Assembly: GCA_045345765.1 (NCBI GenBank)
Contig: CP148265.1
Coordinates: 2,294,001-2,358,000 of the forward strand
Source of the DNA: JAOARY01 sp045345765
GTDB taxonomy: Bacteria > Bacillota > Clostridia > Peptostreptococcales > Peptostreptococcaceae
DNA length: 64,000 nucleotides
Direction: 5' to 3'
Below are positions 25,992 to 34,833 of the stretch, piece after piece (position 1 is the first letter of the stretch; the number at the start of each line of letters is the position of its first letter). A program made the position numbers and the translations under genes. The notes beneath the pieces were generated by a model, which saw only the letters and a list, made by a program, of their open reading frames with translations, was not told the origin of the DNA and made no database searches.

Positions 25992-27158
25992 TTAAAAATT
26001 AACTTCTAAGCCATCATATGCAGCTTTGAATAATTTAATCATATTTTCATCGTCAATAGTTCTTGGATTAGAACCAGTACAAGCATCTAATACTGCATTT
26101 TTAGAAACATATTCTACATTCGAATCAAAATCTTCTTTAGTAACACCATATTCTTTTAATGTTAGAGGAATATCTAATTCTTTATTTAATTCTCTAATCA
26201 TATCAACTAAAGAATCTACTAGTTCTTCATCAGTATTACCAGAAAGTCCTAACATTCTTGATACATGAGCATATCTATCCATACATTCTTTTTTATTGTA
26301 ATTAATAACATATGGTAGAAGTATTGCATTAGCACATCCGTGAGGTACATGGAATACAGCTCCTATTTTATGAGCCATACTATGAGTAATACCTAAAAGT
26401 GCATTTGAAAATGCCATTCCAGCTAAACATTGTGCTTCGTGCATTTTATCTCTAGCTATCATATTACCATCAAAAGAAGATTTTAAGTAATCTTTAACCA
26501 TCATTATAGCATTTAACGCAAGTGGATCTGAGAATGATGATCTAAGACCTGCAACATATGCTTCAATAGCATGTGTTAAAGCATCCATACCAGTATGAGC
26601 AACTAATTTTTTTGGCATAGATTCAGCTAACTCTGAATCAACAATTGCTATATCTGGAGTTAGATTAAAGTCTGCTAAAGGATATTTGATTTTCTTTTTA
26701 TAATCAGTTATTACAGAAAATGCTGTAACTTCTGTTGCTGTACCACTTGTAGAAGGTATTGCTATAAACTTAGCTTTTTTTCTAAGTGGTGGAATATTAA
26801 ATGGTTTTACAGCTTCTTCAAAAGTAAACTCTGGATATTCATAGAAAATCCACATTGCTTTAGCTGCGTCTATTGGAGAACCTCCACCCATTGATATAAT
26901 CCAATCAGGTTCAAATTCAGACATTATTTTTGCACCTTCAAAAACTGTTTCAACTGAAGGATCTGGTTCAACACCTTCAATTAATTTTGTTTCTATGCCT
27001 GCTTCATTAAGATAGTTGCAAGCTTTATCTAAAAAGCCTGTTCTTTTCATTGAGCTACCACCAACAACTATAATGGCTTTTTTTCCTTCAATTTGTTTTA
27101 ATGTTTCAAGTGAACCTTTTCCAAAATAAATATCTCTAGGTAAAGTAAAACGATTCAT
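25992..27158 (-). CDS. Iron-containing alcohol dehydrogenase
   Basis: 388 residues, group III (Fe-ADH) family. The nucleotide-binding motif GGGSPIDAAKA is near residue 95. The metal ligands are Asp and His in HTGMDALTHAIEAY plus two His in GITHSMAHKIGAVFHVPHG. It would reduce aldehydes to alcohols, or the reverse, with NAD(P)H, as in fermentative ethanol or butanol formation. The start has AAGGGGGAAATG upstream on the minus strand. It stands alone, back to back with nfnAB across a 490-base gap. Confidence 0.92.
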   Translation of the reverse strand: MNRFTLPRDIYFGKGSLETLKQIEGKKAIIVVGGSSMKRTGFLDKACNYLNEAGIETKLIEGVEPDPSVETVFEGAKIMSEFEPDWIISMGGGSPIDAAKAMWIFYEYPEFTFEEAVKPFNIPPLRKKAKFIAIPSTSGTATEVTAFSVITDYKKKIKYPLADFNLTPDIAIVDSELAESMPKKLVAHTGMDALTHAIEAYVAGLRSSFSDPLALNAIMMVKDYLKSSFDGNMIARDKMHEAQCLAGMAFSNALLGITHSMAHKIGAVFHVPHGCANAILLPYVINYNKKECMDRYAHVSRMLGLSGNTDEELVDSLVDMIRELNKELDIPLTLKEYGVTKEDFDSNVEYVSKNAVLDACTGSNPRTIDDENMIKLFKAAYDGLEVNF

Positions 27159-27652
27159 TTCATTTCCCCCTTTTTAAATATGAAAATATTTCATTAAATA
27201 AATATAATGTATAGTATAATATTTATTTATAAAGTTAAAAAAATAACATTTACAAGTTCATATTAACAAATATAAAATATATTATCAAGAGATTTTTAAA
27301 AAAATAAGAAATAAAAATAAAACGCACTAATAACAATGGATATAGCTATAGGAATTTTTTGTTGTAAATTCTTATTATTTTTTTGACATATACATATAAT
27401 GCTATTAAAAGAGATAGATTGAAATATACAAATGAAATGATTTATGAATAATTATAAATTAAATTGTATAAAAAAATAGAAATAATTTTATTAATTAATG
27501 TTAAGTATATGGAATGTATGTTATAATTATTTGGGAGAATGAAATGCATTTTTTTAATGTATTTCAAACTCATATAAATATAAATTACATATAATATAAA
27601 TTAAAATCCAACTCATGCTGAAATAAAAAAAATAAAGAAAAGAGGCGTGAAA
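27159..27652. other. Divergent intergenic region, no gene seen
   Basis: About 490 bases of very AT-rich sequence between the alcohol dehydrogenase (minus) and nfnA (plus). A TATAAT at 27520-27525 could be a -10 for nfnA. I looked for a full Rex operator (TTGTGA/TTGTTAA palindrome) and found only half-sites such as TTAACAA near 27264. No open reading frame with a convincing start. Confidence 0.5.
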
Positions 27653-28543
27653 ATGTTTGAAATCGTGAAAAAAAGAATGCTTAATGATGACATTATTTTA
27701 ATGAACATCAAAGCTCCAAGAGTAGCAAGTGGAGCAAAACCAGGACAATTTATAATTATTAAATTGGATGAAAAAGGTGAAAGAATCCCTCTAACTATAG
27801 CGGATTATGACAAAAAAGAGGGAACTGTAAGTATAGTATTCCAACCAGTTGGAAAGTCTACTATTGAACTTGCAAAATTAAACGAAGGAGATTCTGTTAA
27901 AGATTTTGCAGGACCTCTTGGAAGACCAAGTGATTTTTTAGAAGAGGATTTAGAAGAAATCAAAAAAGAAAGTATTGTATTCATTGCTGGTGGAGTTGGA
28001 GCAGCTCCTGTTTATCCTCAAGTTAAGTGGATGAAGGAAAACGGTGTAGATGTGGATGTAATAGTAGGAAGTAGAACTAAAGATCTTCTTATATTAGAAG
28101 ATGAAATGAAAGCTGTGTCAAAAAACTATTATCCAACAACAGATGATGGATCTTATGGTTTTAACGGAAGAGTAACAGATTGCTTAAAAGACCTTATTGA
28201 TAATCAAGGAAAGAAATATGACAGAGCTATTATAATAGGGCCTGTTATAATGATGAAATTTGCAGCAATGCTTACTAAAGAATATGAAATACCTACAGTT
28301 GTAAGTATGAATCCTATAATGGTTGATGGTACAGGTATGTGTGGTGCTTGTAGAGTAACTGTTGGTGATGAAGTAAAGTTTGCATGTGTTGATGGACCTG
28401 AATTTGATGGTCATTTAGTTGATTTTGATGAAGCTATGAGAAGACAAGCTTTATACAAATCAGAAGAAGGTAGAGCAAAAGTTAAAGAAGAAGACAAAAA
28501 AGCTGGCGGAAAACAATGCGGATGTGGAGGTGCACATAAATAA
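27653..28543 (+). CDS. nfnA: NADH-dependent ferredoxin:NADP+ oxidoreductase, small subunit NfnA
   Basis: 296 residues; also annotated as sulfide dehydrogenase SudB. An FAD-binding beta-barrel (residues 1-95) precedes an NAD-binding domain (AGGVGAAPVYPQVKW). The [2Fe-2S] site lies in GMCGACRVTVGDEVKFACVDGPEF. The C-terminal KQCGCGG adds extra cysteines. With NfnB it couples endergonic and exergonic hydride and electron transfer between NADH, NADPH and reduced ferredoxin (electron bifurcation). ATG 27653 is chosen behind AGAGGCGTG. Stop and the next start share one base (TAATG). Confidence 0.92.
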   Translation: MFEIVKKRMLNDDIILMNIKAPRVASGAKPGQFIIIKLDEKGERIPLTIADYDKKEGTVSIVFQPVGKSTIELAKLNEGDSVKDFAGPLGRPSDFLEEDLEEIKKESIVFIAGGVGAAPVYPQVKWMKENGVDVDVIVGSRTKDLLILEDEMKAVSKNYYPTTDDGSYGFNGRVTDCLKDLIDNQGKKYDRAIIIGPVIMMKFAAMLTKEYEIPTVVSMNPIMVDGTGMCGACRVTVGDEVKFACVDGPEFDGHLVDFDEAMRRQALYKSEEGRAKVKEEDKKAGGKQCGCGGAHK

Positions 28544-29919
28544 TGAAACCTGTTAGATTAGAACCTCAAGTACAAGATCCTAAAGTAAGAGCTACAAATT
28601 TCGATGAAGTTTGTTTAGGCTATACTAAGGAAGAAGCAATGCAAGAAGCTAGTAGATGTATAGAATGTAAAAACCCAAGATGTGTAAGCGGTTGTCCAGT
28701 TTCAATTAATATTCCTGAATTTATAAAACACATAAAAAAAGGAGATATTGAAAAAGCAGTTGAGGTTATGGCTAAATACAGTTCATTACCTGCTGTATGT
28801 GGTAGAGTTTGTCCACAAGAAGTTCAATGTGAATCTAAATGTGTTCTTGGAATAAAAGGAGAACCAGTTGCTATTGGTAAATTAGAGAGATTTGTTGGAG
28901 ATTATGCATTACAAAACAATCTAAAAGTAGAAACAGCAACAGAACAAATTGATAAAAAAATAGCTGTAATAGGAAGTGGACCTGCTGGTTTAACATGTGC
29001 AGGAGACTTAGCTAAAATAGGTTATGATGTTACTATATTTGAAGCATTACATGAACCTGGTGGAGTTTTAACTTATGGGATTCCTGAATTTAGACTTCCA
29101 AAGAAAGCTGTTGTTGAAAAAGAAATAGAAAGAATAAAAGCTTTAGGTGTTAAAGTTGAGACTAATGTTTTAATTGGTAGAACTGCTACAATTGAAGAAT
29201 TAGTTGAAAATGAAGATTTTGATGCTGTGTTTATAGGTTCAGGTGCTGGACTTCCAAGATTCATGGGTATCCCAGGAGAAAATGGAAACAATGTATTTTC
29301 AGCAAATGAATTTTTAACAAGAACTAATCTTATGAAGGCTTATAGAGAAGACTATCATACTCCTATTAGTTTGGGTAAAAAGGTTGCTGTTATAGGTGGA
29401 GGAAATGTTGCGATGGACGCAGCTAGAACTGCACTTAGACTTGGAGCGCAAACTCATATAGTTTACAGAAGATCAGAAGAACAATTACCTGCTAGAGTTG
29501 AAGAAGTACATCATGCAAAAGAAGAAGGTGTAATATTTGATACTCTAACTAATCCAGTTAAGATACTTATGGATGAGCGTGGGAACGTTACTGGTATGAC
29601 TTGTGTTAAAATGGAACTTGGTGAACCAGATGATAGTGGAAGAAGAAAACCTATTAAAATAGAAGGTTCTGAGTTTGATATGGATGTAGATACAGTTATA
29701 ATGGCTCTTGGAACTTTACCTAATCCTCTTATTGCTGAGGTAGAAGGTCTAAAGACTAATAGTAGAAAACTTATAACAATTGATGAAGAAACTGGTCAAA
29801 CAAGTAAAGATCACATATATGCTGGTGGAGATGTAGTAACAGGTGCTGCAACAGTTATATTAGCAATGGGAGCTGGTAAAAAGGCTGCTAAATCAATTCA
29901 TGAAAAATTAACTAAATAA
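28543..29919 (+). CDS. nfnB: NADH-dependent ferredoxin:NADP+ oxidoreductase, large subunit NfnB
   Basis: 458 residues, GltD/GltA-like. N-terminal iron-sulfur domain with CIECKNPRCVSGCP and CGRVCPQEVQCESKC for two [4Fe-4S] clusters, an FAD site GSGPAGLTCAGDLA, an NADPH-binding GGGNVAMDAARTALRLG, and the C-terminal GDVVTGAATVILAMGAG that closes the FAD domain. Many such genes are labelled glutamate synthase small chain, but the fused order nfnA-nfnB with no gltB nearby supports Nfn. It sits in the cytosol and serves redox balance of fermentation. Confidence 0.92.
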   Translation: MKPVRLEPQVQDPKVRATNFDEVCLGYTKEEAMQEASRCIECKNPRCVSGCPVSINIPEFIKHIKKGDIEKAVEVMAKYSSLPAVCGRVCPQEVQCESKCVLGIKGEPVAIGKLERFVGDYALQNNLKVETATEQIDKKIAVIGSGPAGLTCAGDLAKIGYDVTIFEALHEPGGVLTYGIPEFRLPKKAVVEKEIERIKALGVKVETNVLIGRTATIEELVENEDFDAVFIGSGAGLPRFMGIPGENGNNVFSANEFLTRTNLMKAYREDYHTPISLGKKVAVIGGGNVAMDAARTALRLGAQTHIVYRRSEEQLPARVEEVHHAKEEGVIFDTLTNPVKILMDERGNVTGMTCVKMELGEPDDSGRRKPIKIEGSEFDMDVDTVIMALGTLPNPLIAEVEGLKTNSRKLITIDEETGQTSKDHIYAGGDVVTGAATVILAMGAGKKAAKSIHEKLTK

Positions 29920-29976
29920 TTATTATAAATAAAAATTTTATAATTTATTATGATTTATCTTAAAATAAACTATAAT

Positions 29977-30005
29977 AAGCTGAGGGTTTCCTCAGCTTTT
30001 TTATA
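29977..30005 (+). terminator. Terminator of nfnAB
   Basis: AAGCTGAGG and CCTCAGCTT flank a GTTT loop, followed by TTTTTA. Confidence 0.97.
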
Positions 30006-30087
30006 TATAAAGTTATAAAAATAGTATATTAATTATTATTATATCTAAAATAATTATTTTAAATACAAAAAATAATAAAAAAAGTAC

Positions 30088-30153
30088 TTGAAAAAATTAA
30101 AAAAATTATATAATATATATTTGTAGTTAGCACTCGCGTTTAATGAGTGCTAA
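30088..30153 (+). promoter_or_regulatory. groESL promoter with CIRCE operator
   Basis: TTGAAA at 30088-30093 and TATAAT at 30109-30114 form a sigma-A-like promoter (spacer 15, slightly short). The CIRCE element TTAGCACTC-N9-GAGTGCTAA lies at 30127-30153 and is perfect in both arms. It is the HrcA operator, so groESL should be released from repression by heat or unfolded protein. Confidence 0.95.
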
Positions 30154-30208
30154 TAAATAAAAAATAATTAATTGCTAAATATTAAAATTTTTAAGGAGGA
30201 ATACGGTT

Positions 30209-30496
30209 ATGAAAATTAAACCACTTGCGGATAGGGTTGTAATTCAAAAAATTGAAGCAGAAGAAAAAACAAAAAGCGGGATAGTACTTCCTGGTAGTGC
30301 AAAAGAACAACCACAAATGGCTATAGTTAAAGAAGTAGGTCCTGGTGGAATGGTCGATGGAAGTGAAATTAAAATGGAAGTTAAAGAAAATGATAAGGTT
30401 ATATTTTCAAAATACGCAGGTTCTGAAATAAAAATAGAAGGACAAGAGTATATAATATTAAAACAAAGTGATATTTTAGCGATAATTGAAGAATAA
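30209..30496 (+). CDS. groES: Co-chaperonin GroES
   Basis: 95 residues, standard length. Begins KIKPLADRVVIQKIEAEEKTKSG and has the mobile loop region GIVLPGSAKEQPQ and the roof strands ending in GQEYIILKQSDILAII. Forms the heptameric lid on GroEL for ATP-driven protein folding in the cytosol. ATG follows AAGGAGGAATACGG. The CIRCE operator precedes it and groEL follows after 43 bases, so both are in one heat-shock operon. Confidence 0.98.
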   Translation: MKIKPLADRVVIQKIEAEEKTKSGIVLPGSAKEQPQMAIVKEVGPGGMVDGSEIKMEVKENDKVIFSKYAGSEIKIEGQEYIILKQSDILAIIEE

Positions 30497-30539
30497 ATAA
30501 AAAAAACAATTTATATAGATATTTTTGGGAGGGATTAAA

Positions 30540-32174
30540 GTGGCTAAAGAAATTAGATTTGCAGAAGAAGCGAGAAAATCATTAGAAGCTGGTGTTGATA
30601 AATTAGCGAATACAGTTAAAGTTACAATAGGACCAAAAGGTAGAAATGTTATATTAGATAAAAAATTTGGTTCTCCTCTTATTACTAATGATGGAGTTAC
30701 AATAGCAAAAGAAATAGAATTAGAAGATCCTTATGAAAATATGGGAGCTCAATTAGTTAAAGAAGTTGCTACTAAGACTAATGATATTGCTGGAGATGGT
30801 ACAACAACTGCTACTGTTTTAGCACAAGCAATAATAAAAGAAGGTCTTAAAAATGTTGCAGCTGGAGCAAATCCTATAATTCTTAGAAAAGGTATAGAAA
30901 AAGCTGTTAAAAAAGCGGTTTTAAGAATTGGAGAAATATCAAGAATAATTGAAAATAAAGAAGAAATATCTCAAGTTGCAGCTATATCTGCTGGAGATGA
31001 AGAAATTGGTAAGCTTATAGCAGAAGCTATGGACAAAGTAGGTAAAGAAGGAGTTATAACTGTAGAAGAGTCTAAGACTATGGAAACTAATTTAGAAGTA
31101 GTTGAAGGGATGCAGTTTGATAGAGGCTATCTATCTCCTTATATGGCTTCTGATTTAGAGAAGATGGAAGCAAAATTAGAAAATCCATATATATTAATAA
31201 CAGATAAAAAGATATCTAATATTCAAGACTTACTTCCTATATTGGAGCAAATTGTTGAACAAGGAAAGAAACTATTAATAATTGCAGAAGATATAGAAGG
31301 CGAAGCATTAACTACTCTAGTTATTAATAAATTAAGAGGAACATTTGATGTTGTTGCTGTTAAGGCTCCTGGGTTTGGAGATAGAAGAAAAGCAATGTTA
31401 GAAGATATTGCTATATTAACTGGTGGGCAAGTTATAACAGAAGAATTAGGTCTTGATATTAAAGAAGCAACTGTAGATATGCTTGGTAGAGCTAGTACTA
31501 TTAAGGTTGACAAAGAAAATACAGTAATAGTACATGGTGCAGGAAATGAATCTGCTATAAAAGATAGAATAGGTATGATAAAAAGACAAATAGAAGAAAC
31601 TTCTTCTGAATTTGATAGAGAAAAATTACAAGAAAGATTAGCTAAATTAGCTGGTGGAGTTGCAGTTATTGAAGTTGGAGCGGCAACAGAAACAGAATTA
31701 AAAGAAAGAAAATTAAGAATAGAAGATGCCCTAAATGCTACAAGAGCTGCCGTTGAAGAAGGTATAGTAGCTGGAGGTGGAACAGCATTAGTAAGTGTTA
31801 TTCCTGCTGTTGAAGAAGAGATAGCTAAATTAGAAGGTGAAGAAAAAACAGGAGCTAAAATATTAGCAAAAGCACTTGTTGCACCACTTAAGCAAATTGC
31901 AGAAAATGCAGGTCTTGAAGGAGCTGTAATAGTTGAAAAAGTTAAAGCTGCCAAAAATCCAGAAGAAGGATTTGATGCTTTAAACGCAGAATTTGTAAAT
32001 ATGATTGAAGCTGGAATATTAGATCCAACTAAAGTTACAAGATCAGCATTACAAAATGCAGCATCAGTTGCATCAGTATTTTTAACAACAGAAGCTGCTG
32101 TTGTAGAAATAAAAAATGAATCAGAAGGTATGCCAGGAGCTCCAGGAATGGGTGGCGGAATGCCAATGATGTAA
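30540..32174 (+). CDS. groEL: Chaperonin GroEL
   Basis: 544 residues with the family's TIGPKGRNVILDKK, the ATP-site motif NDIAGDGTTTATVLAQ, and the C-terminal Gly/Met-rich tail ending GMGGGMPMM. GTG 30540 is the start, five bases after GGGAGGGATT; ATG 30525 upstream lies before that site. It encloses non-native proteins in a double ring with GroES. A long shadow frame on the other strand (31223-31954) is a codon artefact of this gene. Ends in a strong terminator. Confidence 0.98.
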   Translation: MAKEIRFAEEARKSLEAGVDKLANTVKVTIGPKGRNVILDKKFGSPLITNDGVTIAKEIELEDPYENMGAQLVKEVATKTNDIAGDGTTTATVLAQAIIKEGLKNVAAGANPIILRKGIEKAVKKAVLRIGEISRIIENKEEISQVAAISAGDEEIGKLIAEAMDKVGKEGVITVEESKTMETNLEVVEGMQFDRGYLSPYMASDLEKMEAKLENPYILITDKKISNIQDLLPILEQIVEQGKKLLIIAEDIEGEALTTLVINKLRGTFDVVAVKAPGFGDRRKAMLEDIAILTGGQVITEELGLDIKEATVDMLGRASTIKVDKENTVIVHGAGNESAIKDRIGMIKRQIEETSSEFDREKLQERLAKLAGGVAVIEVGAATETELKERKLRIEDALNATRAAVEEGIVAGGGTALVSVIPAVEEEIAKLEGEEKTGAKILAKALVAPLKQIAENAGLEGAVIVEKVKAAKNPEEGFDALNAEFVNMIEAGILDPTKVTRSALQNAASVASVFLTTEAAVVEIKNESEGMPGAPGMGGGMPMM

Positions 32175-32188
32175 TAAATGCATAAATA

Positions 32189-32226
32189 AAAGGTTAGAAA
32201 AATTAATTTTTCTAACCTTTTTTTTA
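32189..32226 (+). terminator. Terminator of groESL
   Basis: AAAGGTTAGAAAAATT is followed directly by AATTTTTCTAACCTTT and a T run; nearly no loop, perfect arms. Confidence 0.95.
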
Positions 32227-32235
32227 TAAAAAATA

Positions 32236-32362
32236 TTCTTCAGAAGGAGTTTAATGACTAGAAAATTAGTATTTCCAATTTATTTAATGAGAGGATTGGA
32301 TTAATAATATACTATAAAAAGGGTTATAAAAATAAATAACGAGGGCAATTCCTTCTGAAGAA
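32236..32362. ncRNA. Candidate structured RNA: 13-bp stem enclosing three hairpins
   Basis: TTCTTCAGAAGGA (32236-32248) is complemented perfectly by TCCTTCTGAAGAA (32350-32362). Inside lie three small hairpins: ACTA/TAGT (32257-32270), TCCAAT/ATTGGA (32274-32300) and GTTAT/ATAAC (32323-32340). This gives a four-way junction of 127 bases between groEL and the chagasin-like gene. It is GC-richer in its outer stem than its surroundings. It could be an ncRNA, a leader of the next gene, or a small inverted-repeat mobile element. I match it to no known RNA class. Confidence 0.4.
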
Positions 32363-32489
32363 GGGTAAATATATAACACTCCTAAGTTTTATATACACTA
32401 TAAATATACATTTAAAACTAAAAAAAGAAAAATAATAAAAAAATAATTATACTATTAAATTAAAAAAAACTTATATTATTTTAGTTTTT

Positions 32490-32517
32490 CGAAACTTTTT
32501 TAAGTATTTTTTGTCTA
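32490..32517 (+). promoter_or_regulatory. ECF-type promoter before the chagasin-like gene
   Basis: GAAACTTTTT at 32491-32500 and TGTCTA at 32512-32517 resemble the promoter of the ECF sigma gene at 21206-21236 (AAAACTTTTT...CGTCTA); spacers differ by one base. Confidence 0.55.
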
Positions 32518-32547
32518 AATAATAAATACTTAAAAAGGAGAATGATT

Positions 32548-33006
32548 ATGAAAAAAAATATAATAGTAAGTTTGATTGTTTTGGCACTTGTATCTTCTTT
32601 TGCAATAGCATTAGAAAATAATACAAAGGATTATAAAGACTATAATATAAACAAATTTAAGGTATTACAGGCGGATAAAGTAGTTAAGAATAATGATATG
32701 ATAAATATATTAAAATTAAATGAAGAAATGGAAGTTAAATTATATGAAAATCCATCAACTGGCTATTTATGGGAGATAACTGTAGAAGGTGAAAAAGATA
32801 TAATTTCATATACAACTGAATTTGTAAAAGATGAGAATTTAGATACAAATAAGCCTATTATTTGTGGTGAAGGAATGGATAAATTATATAAAATAAAAGG
32901 ACTAAAAGAAGGAACGATAAAGTTTAAATTAGAATTAAAAAGAAGTTTTGAAAAGGATAAAGAAGCTATTGAAACTAGAGAGTATATAATAAAAGTTGAA
33001 AAATAA
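32548..33006 (+). CDS. Chagasin-family (I42) cysteine protease inhibitor, exported
   Basis: 152 residues with a signal peptide (IIVSLIVLALVSSFAIA). The mature part has the three inhibitory loops of I42 inhibitors: NPSTGY (usual NPTTGY), CGEGMDKLYKIKG in the GxGG loop position, and KRSFEK in the RPW/F loop. It would block papain-like proteases outside the cell. ATG 32548 is preferred, seven bases behind AAAGGAG; ATG 32542 is too close. An ECF-like promoter upstream suggests it belongs to the envelope-stress regulon of the sigma factor at 21258. Confidence 0.85.
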   Translation: MKKNIIVSLIVLALVSSFAIALENNTKDYKDYNINKFKVLQADKVVKNNDMINILKLNEEMEVKLYENPSTGYLWEITVEGEKDIISYTTEFVKDENLDTNKPIICGEGMDKLYKIKGLKEGTIKFKLELKRSFEKDKEAIETREYIIKVEK

Positions 33007-33019
33007 ATTCAAAAATAAA

Positions 33020-33067
33020 AAGTATTCTATACTAGATAAAAAATCTATTTATAGAATATTTTTTTAT
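33020..33067 (+). terminator. Terminator after the chagasin-like gene
   Basis: AGTATTCTATA and TATAGAATATT enclose an inner pair TAGAT/ATCTA, followed by a T run. Confidence 0.85.
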
Positions 33068-33220
33068 AAATAATAAAAAACAATAAACTCTAAAAAATTT
33101 TATTTATTATTTATAAGAAATAGCAAAATAAAAATTTATTTTGTTGAAAAAATAAAAAAACTCTTTTATAATAATAAAAATATATGATGGATAGTAAATT
33201 GGCAAAAAGGGTGTGGTATT

Positions 33221-33727
33221 TTGAAAATAAGCTTAATTGGAATGATGGGTTGTGGAAAAACAAGCTTAGGAAAACTAATAGCAGATAAATACAATATGGA
33301 ATTTGTAGATTTAGATGAATTTATAGAAAATAAAGAAGGTAAAACGATAAATGATATATTTAAAGAACATTCAAAAAAGTATTTTAGAAAAGTTGAAAAA
33401 GAAGCATTAAAAGATATATTAAAAAAAGACAATATAGTTATTTCAACTGGTGGTGGAATAATTTTAGATGAAGAAAATAGAGAACTTTTAAAAGAAAATA
33501 CCTATGTATTTTTTATAAATAGAGATATAAAAAATATTTATAAGGATATAGATGTAGAAAGTAGACCTTTGCTTAAAGATAATAAAGAAATATTGTTTGA
33601 AATATATGAAAAGAGAAAAGATATATATATGTATGTATCTGACTATAATATAAAAAATAAAGAAATAAAAAGCACATTAAAAGATATTTATACAATAATT
33701 GATAGTATAAGGAAGGGGTTATTATGA
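33221..33727 (+). CDS. aroK: Shikimate kinase
   Basis: 168 residues. Phosphorylates shikimate at the 3-OH in aromatic amino acid synthesis. Walker A is GMMGCGKTSLG (residues 7-17). Substrate-binding motifs are DLDEFIE, the YFRKVEKEAL arginine, and STGGGIIL. The lid segment holds SRPLL. Start is TTG 33221 after AAAAGGGTGTGG. It overlaps aroQ by four bases (ATGA), so the two are translationally coupled. No other aro genes are adjacent. Confidence 0.95.
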   Translation: MKISLIGMMGCGKTSLGKLIADKYNMEFVDLDEFIENKEGKTINDIFKEHSKKYFRKVEKEALKDILKKDNIVISTGGGIILDEENRELLKENTYVFFINRDIKNIYKDIDVESRPLLKDNKEILFEIYEKRKDIYMYVSDYNIKNKEIKSTLKDIYTIIDSIRKGLL

Positions 33728-34158
33728 AGATTTTAGTTTTAAATGGGCCTAATATAAATTTTTTAGGAAAAAGAGAAGTTGGAATTTATGGGAATAAAGA
33801 TTATGAAGAGTTAAAAAAGTTTTTAAACGAAAGTGTAAAAGATTTAGGTATTGAAATAGAGATATATCAATCGAATCATGAAGGTTATTTAATTGATAAA
33901 ATTCAAGCCGAGTATTTGAACTTTGATGGATTTTTAATTAATCCAGGAGCCTTAACACACTATAGCATAGCTCTTTATGATGCTATAAAAAGTGTAAGTA
34001 AGCCATTTTTAGAAGTTCATCTTTCAAATATACATTCAAGAGAGGAATTTAGAAAAAATTCGGTTACAGCAGGTGCTTGTATAGGCCAAATATCCGGACT
34101 TGGATTTAATTCATACAAATTAGGTTTGATGGCGTTAAAAGACTGTATATTGAAATAA
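33724..34158 (+). CDS. aroQ: Type II 3-dehydroquinate dehydratase
   Basis: 144 residues, normal size. Converts 3-dehydroquinate to 3-dehydroshikimate. Signature LNGPNINFLGKREVGIYG at the start with the catalytic tyrosine in the flexible loop, NPGALTHYSIALYDAI in the middle, and the active-site histidine in EVHLSNIHSREEFR. Forms a dodecamer in the cytosol. It follows aroK with overlap; together they form two adjacent, non-consecutive shikimate steps in one transcript, ended by the hairpin behind the gene. Confidence 0.97.
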   Translation: MKILVLNGPNINFLGKREVGIYGNKDYEELKKFLNESVKDLGIEIEIYQSNHEGYLIDKIQAEYLNFDGFLINPGALTHYSIALYDAIKSVSKPFLEVHLSNIHSREEFRKNSVTAGACIGQISGLGFNSYKLGLMALKDCILK

Positions 34159-34163
34159 AAAAA

Positions 34164-34213
34164 AGCTACAGTAAATTTATAGAATAATAAAATCTATTGT
34201 AGCTAAATTTTTT
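34164..34213. terminator. Terminator between aroQ and lysO
   Basis: AAAGCTACAGT and a matching TTGTAGCT arm about 25 bases further, with A and T runs outside; placed between convergent genes. Confidence 0.8.
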
Positions 34214-34232
34214 ATGAAAAAATAATATATTT

Positions 34233-34832
34233 TTATTTAAATATATTATAAAAAAAAGGTACAACTATTGGAACTAAAGCAGAAAGTAAAGCTCCATTTA
34301 TAAAAGCGATAACAGAAGTTTTTTTATCTGTTGATTTAGAAATAACGGGTAAAGTTGAATCCATAGATGTAGCACCAGCTGGTGCAATTGCAGTTATATA
34401 ATTTAGATACTTAGCGAGTATAGGGATTAATATGATTGCAAATATTTCTCTCATTATATTAGATAAAAAAGAAATAGCTCCAGCTTTTGGGCTACCCATA
34501 TTTGTAATCAAAACGGCAGATAAAGAATACCAACCATATCCAGAAGATATTGCAAGCGCCTCGTTTAAAGCAATATCTAATATCAAAAAACAAACTATTC
34601 CCGAAATAAAACTTCCTAAAATTGTTGAAAAAGGGACTAGTAATATTTTAAATCCCATAGATTTTAGATCTTTAAAAACTTCTTTTGAATAACCAATATC
34701 AATTCCAGCACAAAAAACTAATAAAAAGAGTCCATACATACTGATAGTACTAAAGAGATTTAAAGCAAAATCATTCATAAAATGACCAAAAAACATTCCT
34801 AGTGTCAATGCGATTACAATTAAATATGTCAT
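34233..34832 (-). CDS. LysO family lysine exporter, large part (199 aa)
   Basis: Six or so membrane helices with the DUF340/LysO hallmarks GIDIGY, SGYGWYSLSAVLITNMGSP, FLSNIMREI and GATSMDSTLPVI. E. coli LysO (YbjE) is one chain of about 300 residues that exports L-lysine; here the N-terminal 99 residues are a separate gene directly upstream. The stop of that gene (34834-34836) is one base from this ATG, so the two chains are coupled and probably assemble together. Position next to a PLP decarboxylase gene with DAP-decarboxylase features fits lysine homeostasis. Confidence 0.88.
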   Translation of the reverse strand: MTYLIVIALTLGMFFGHFMNDFALNLFSTISMYGLFLLVFCAGIDIGYSKEVFKDLKSMGFKILLVPFSTILGSFISGIVCFLILDIALNEALAISSGYGWYSLSAVLITNMGSPKAGAISFLSNIMREIFAIILIPILAKYLNYITAIAPAGATSMDSTLPVISKSTDKKTSVIAFINGALLSALVPIVVPFFYNIFK

Positions 34833-34833
34833 A

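Noticed and set aside
27159..27652. Rex operator controlling alcohol dehydrogenase or nfnAB
   Set aside because: Only single half-sites; no inverted pair with correct spacing.
28543..29919. Glutamate synthase small subunit
   Set aside because: Sequence is GltD-like, but no gltB is near and the coupled nfnA partner identifies it better as NfnB.
31223..31954. 243-residue open frame opposite groEL
   Set aside because: Low-complexity Ser/Ala/Ile translation, no ribosome-binding site; a shadow of the groEL codon pattern.
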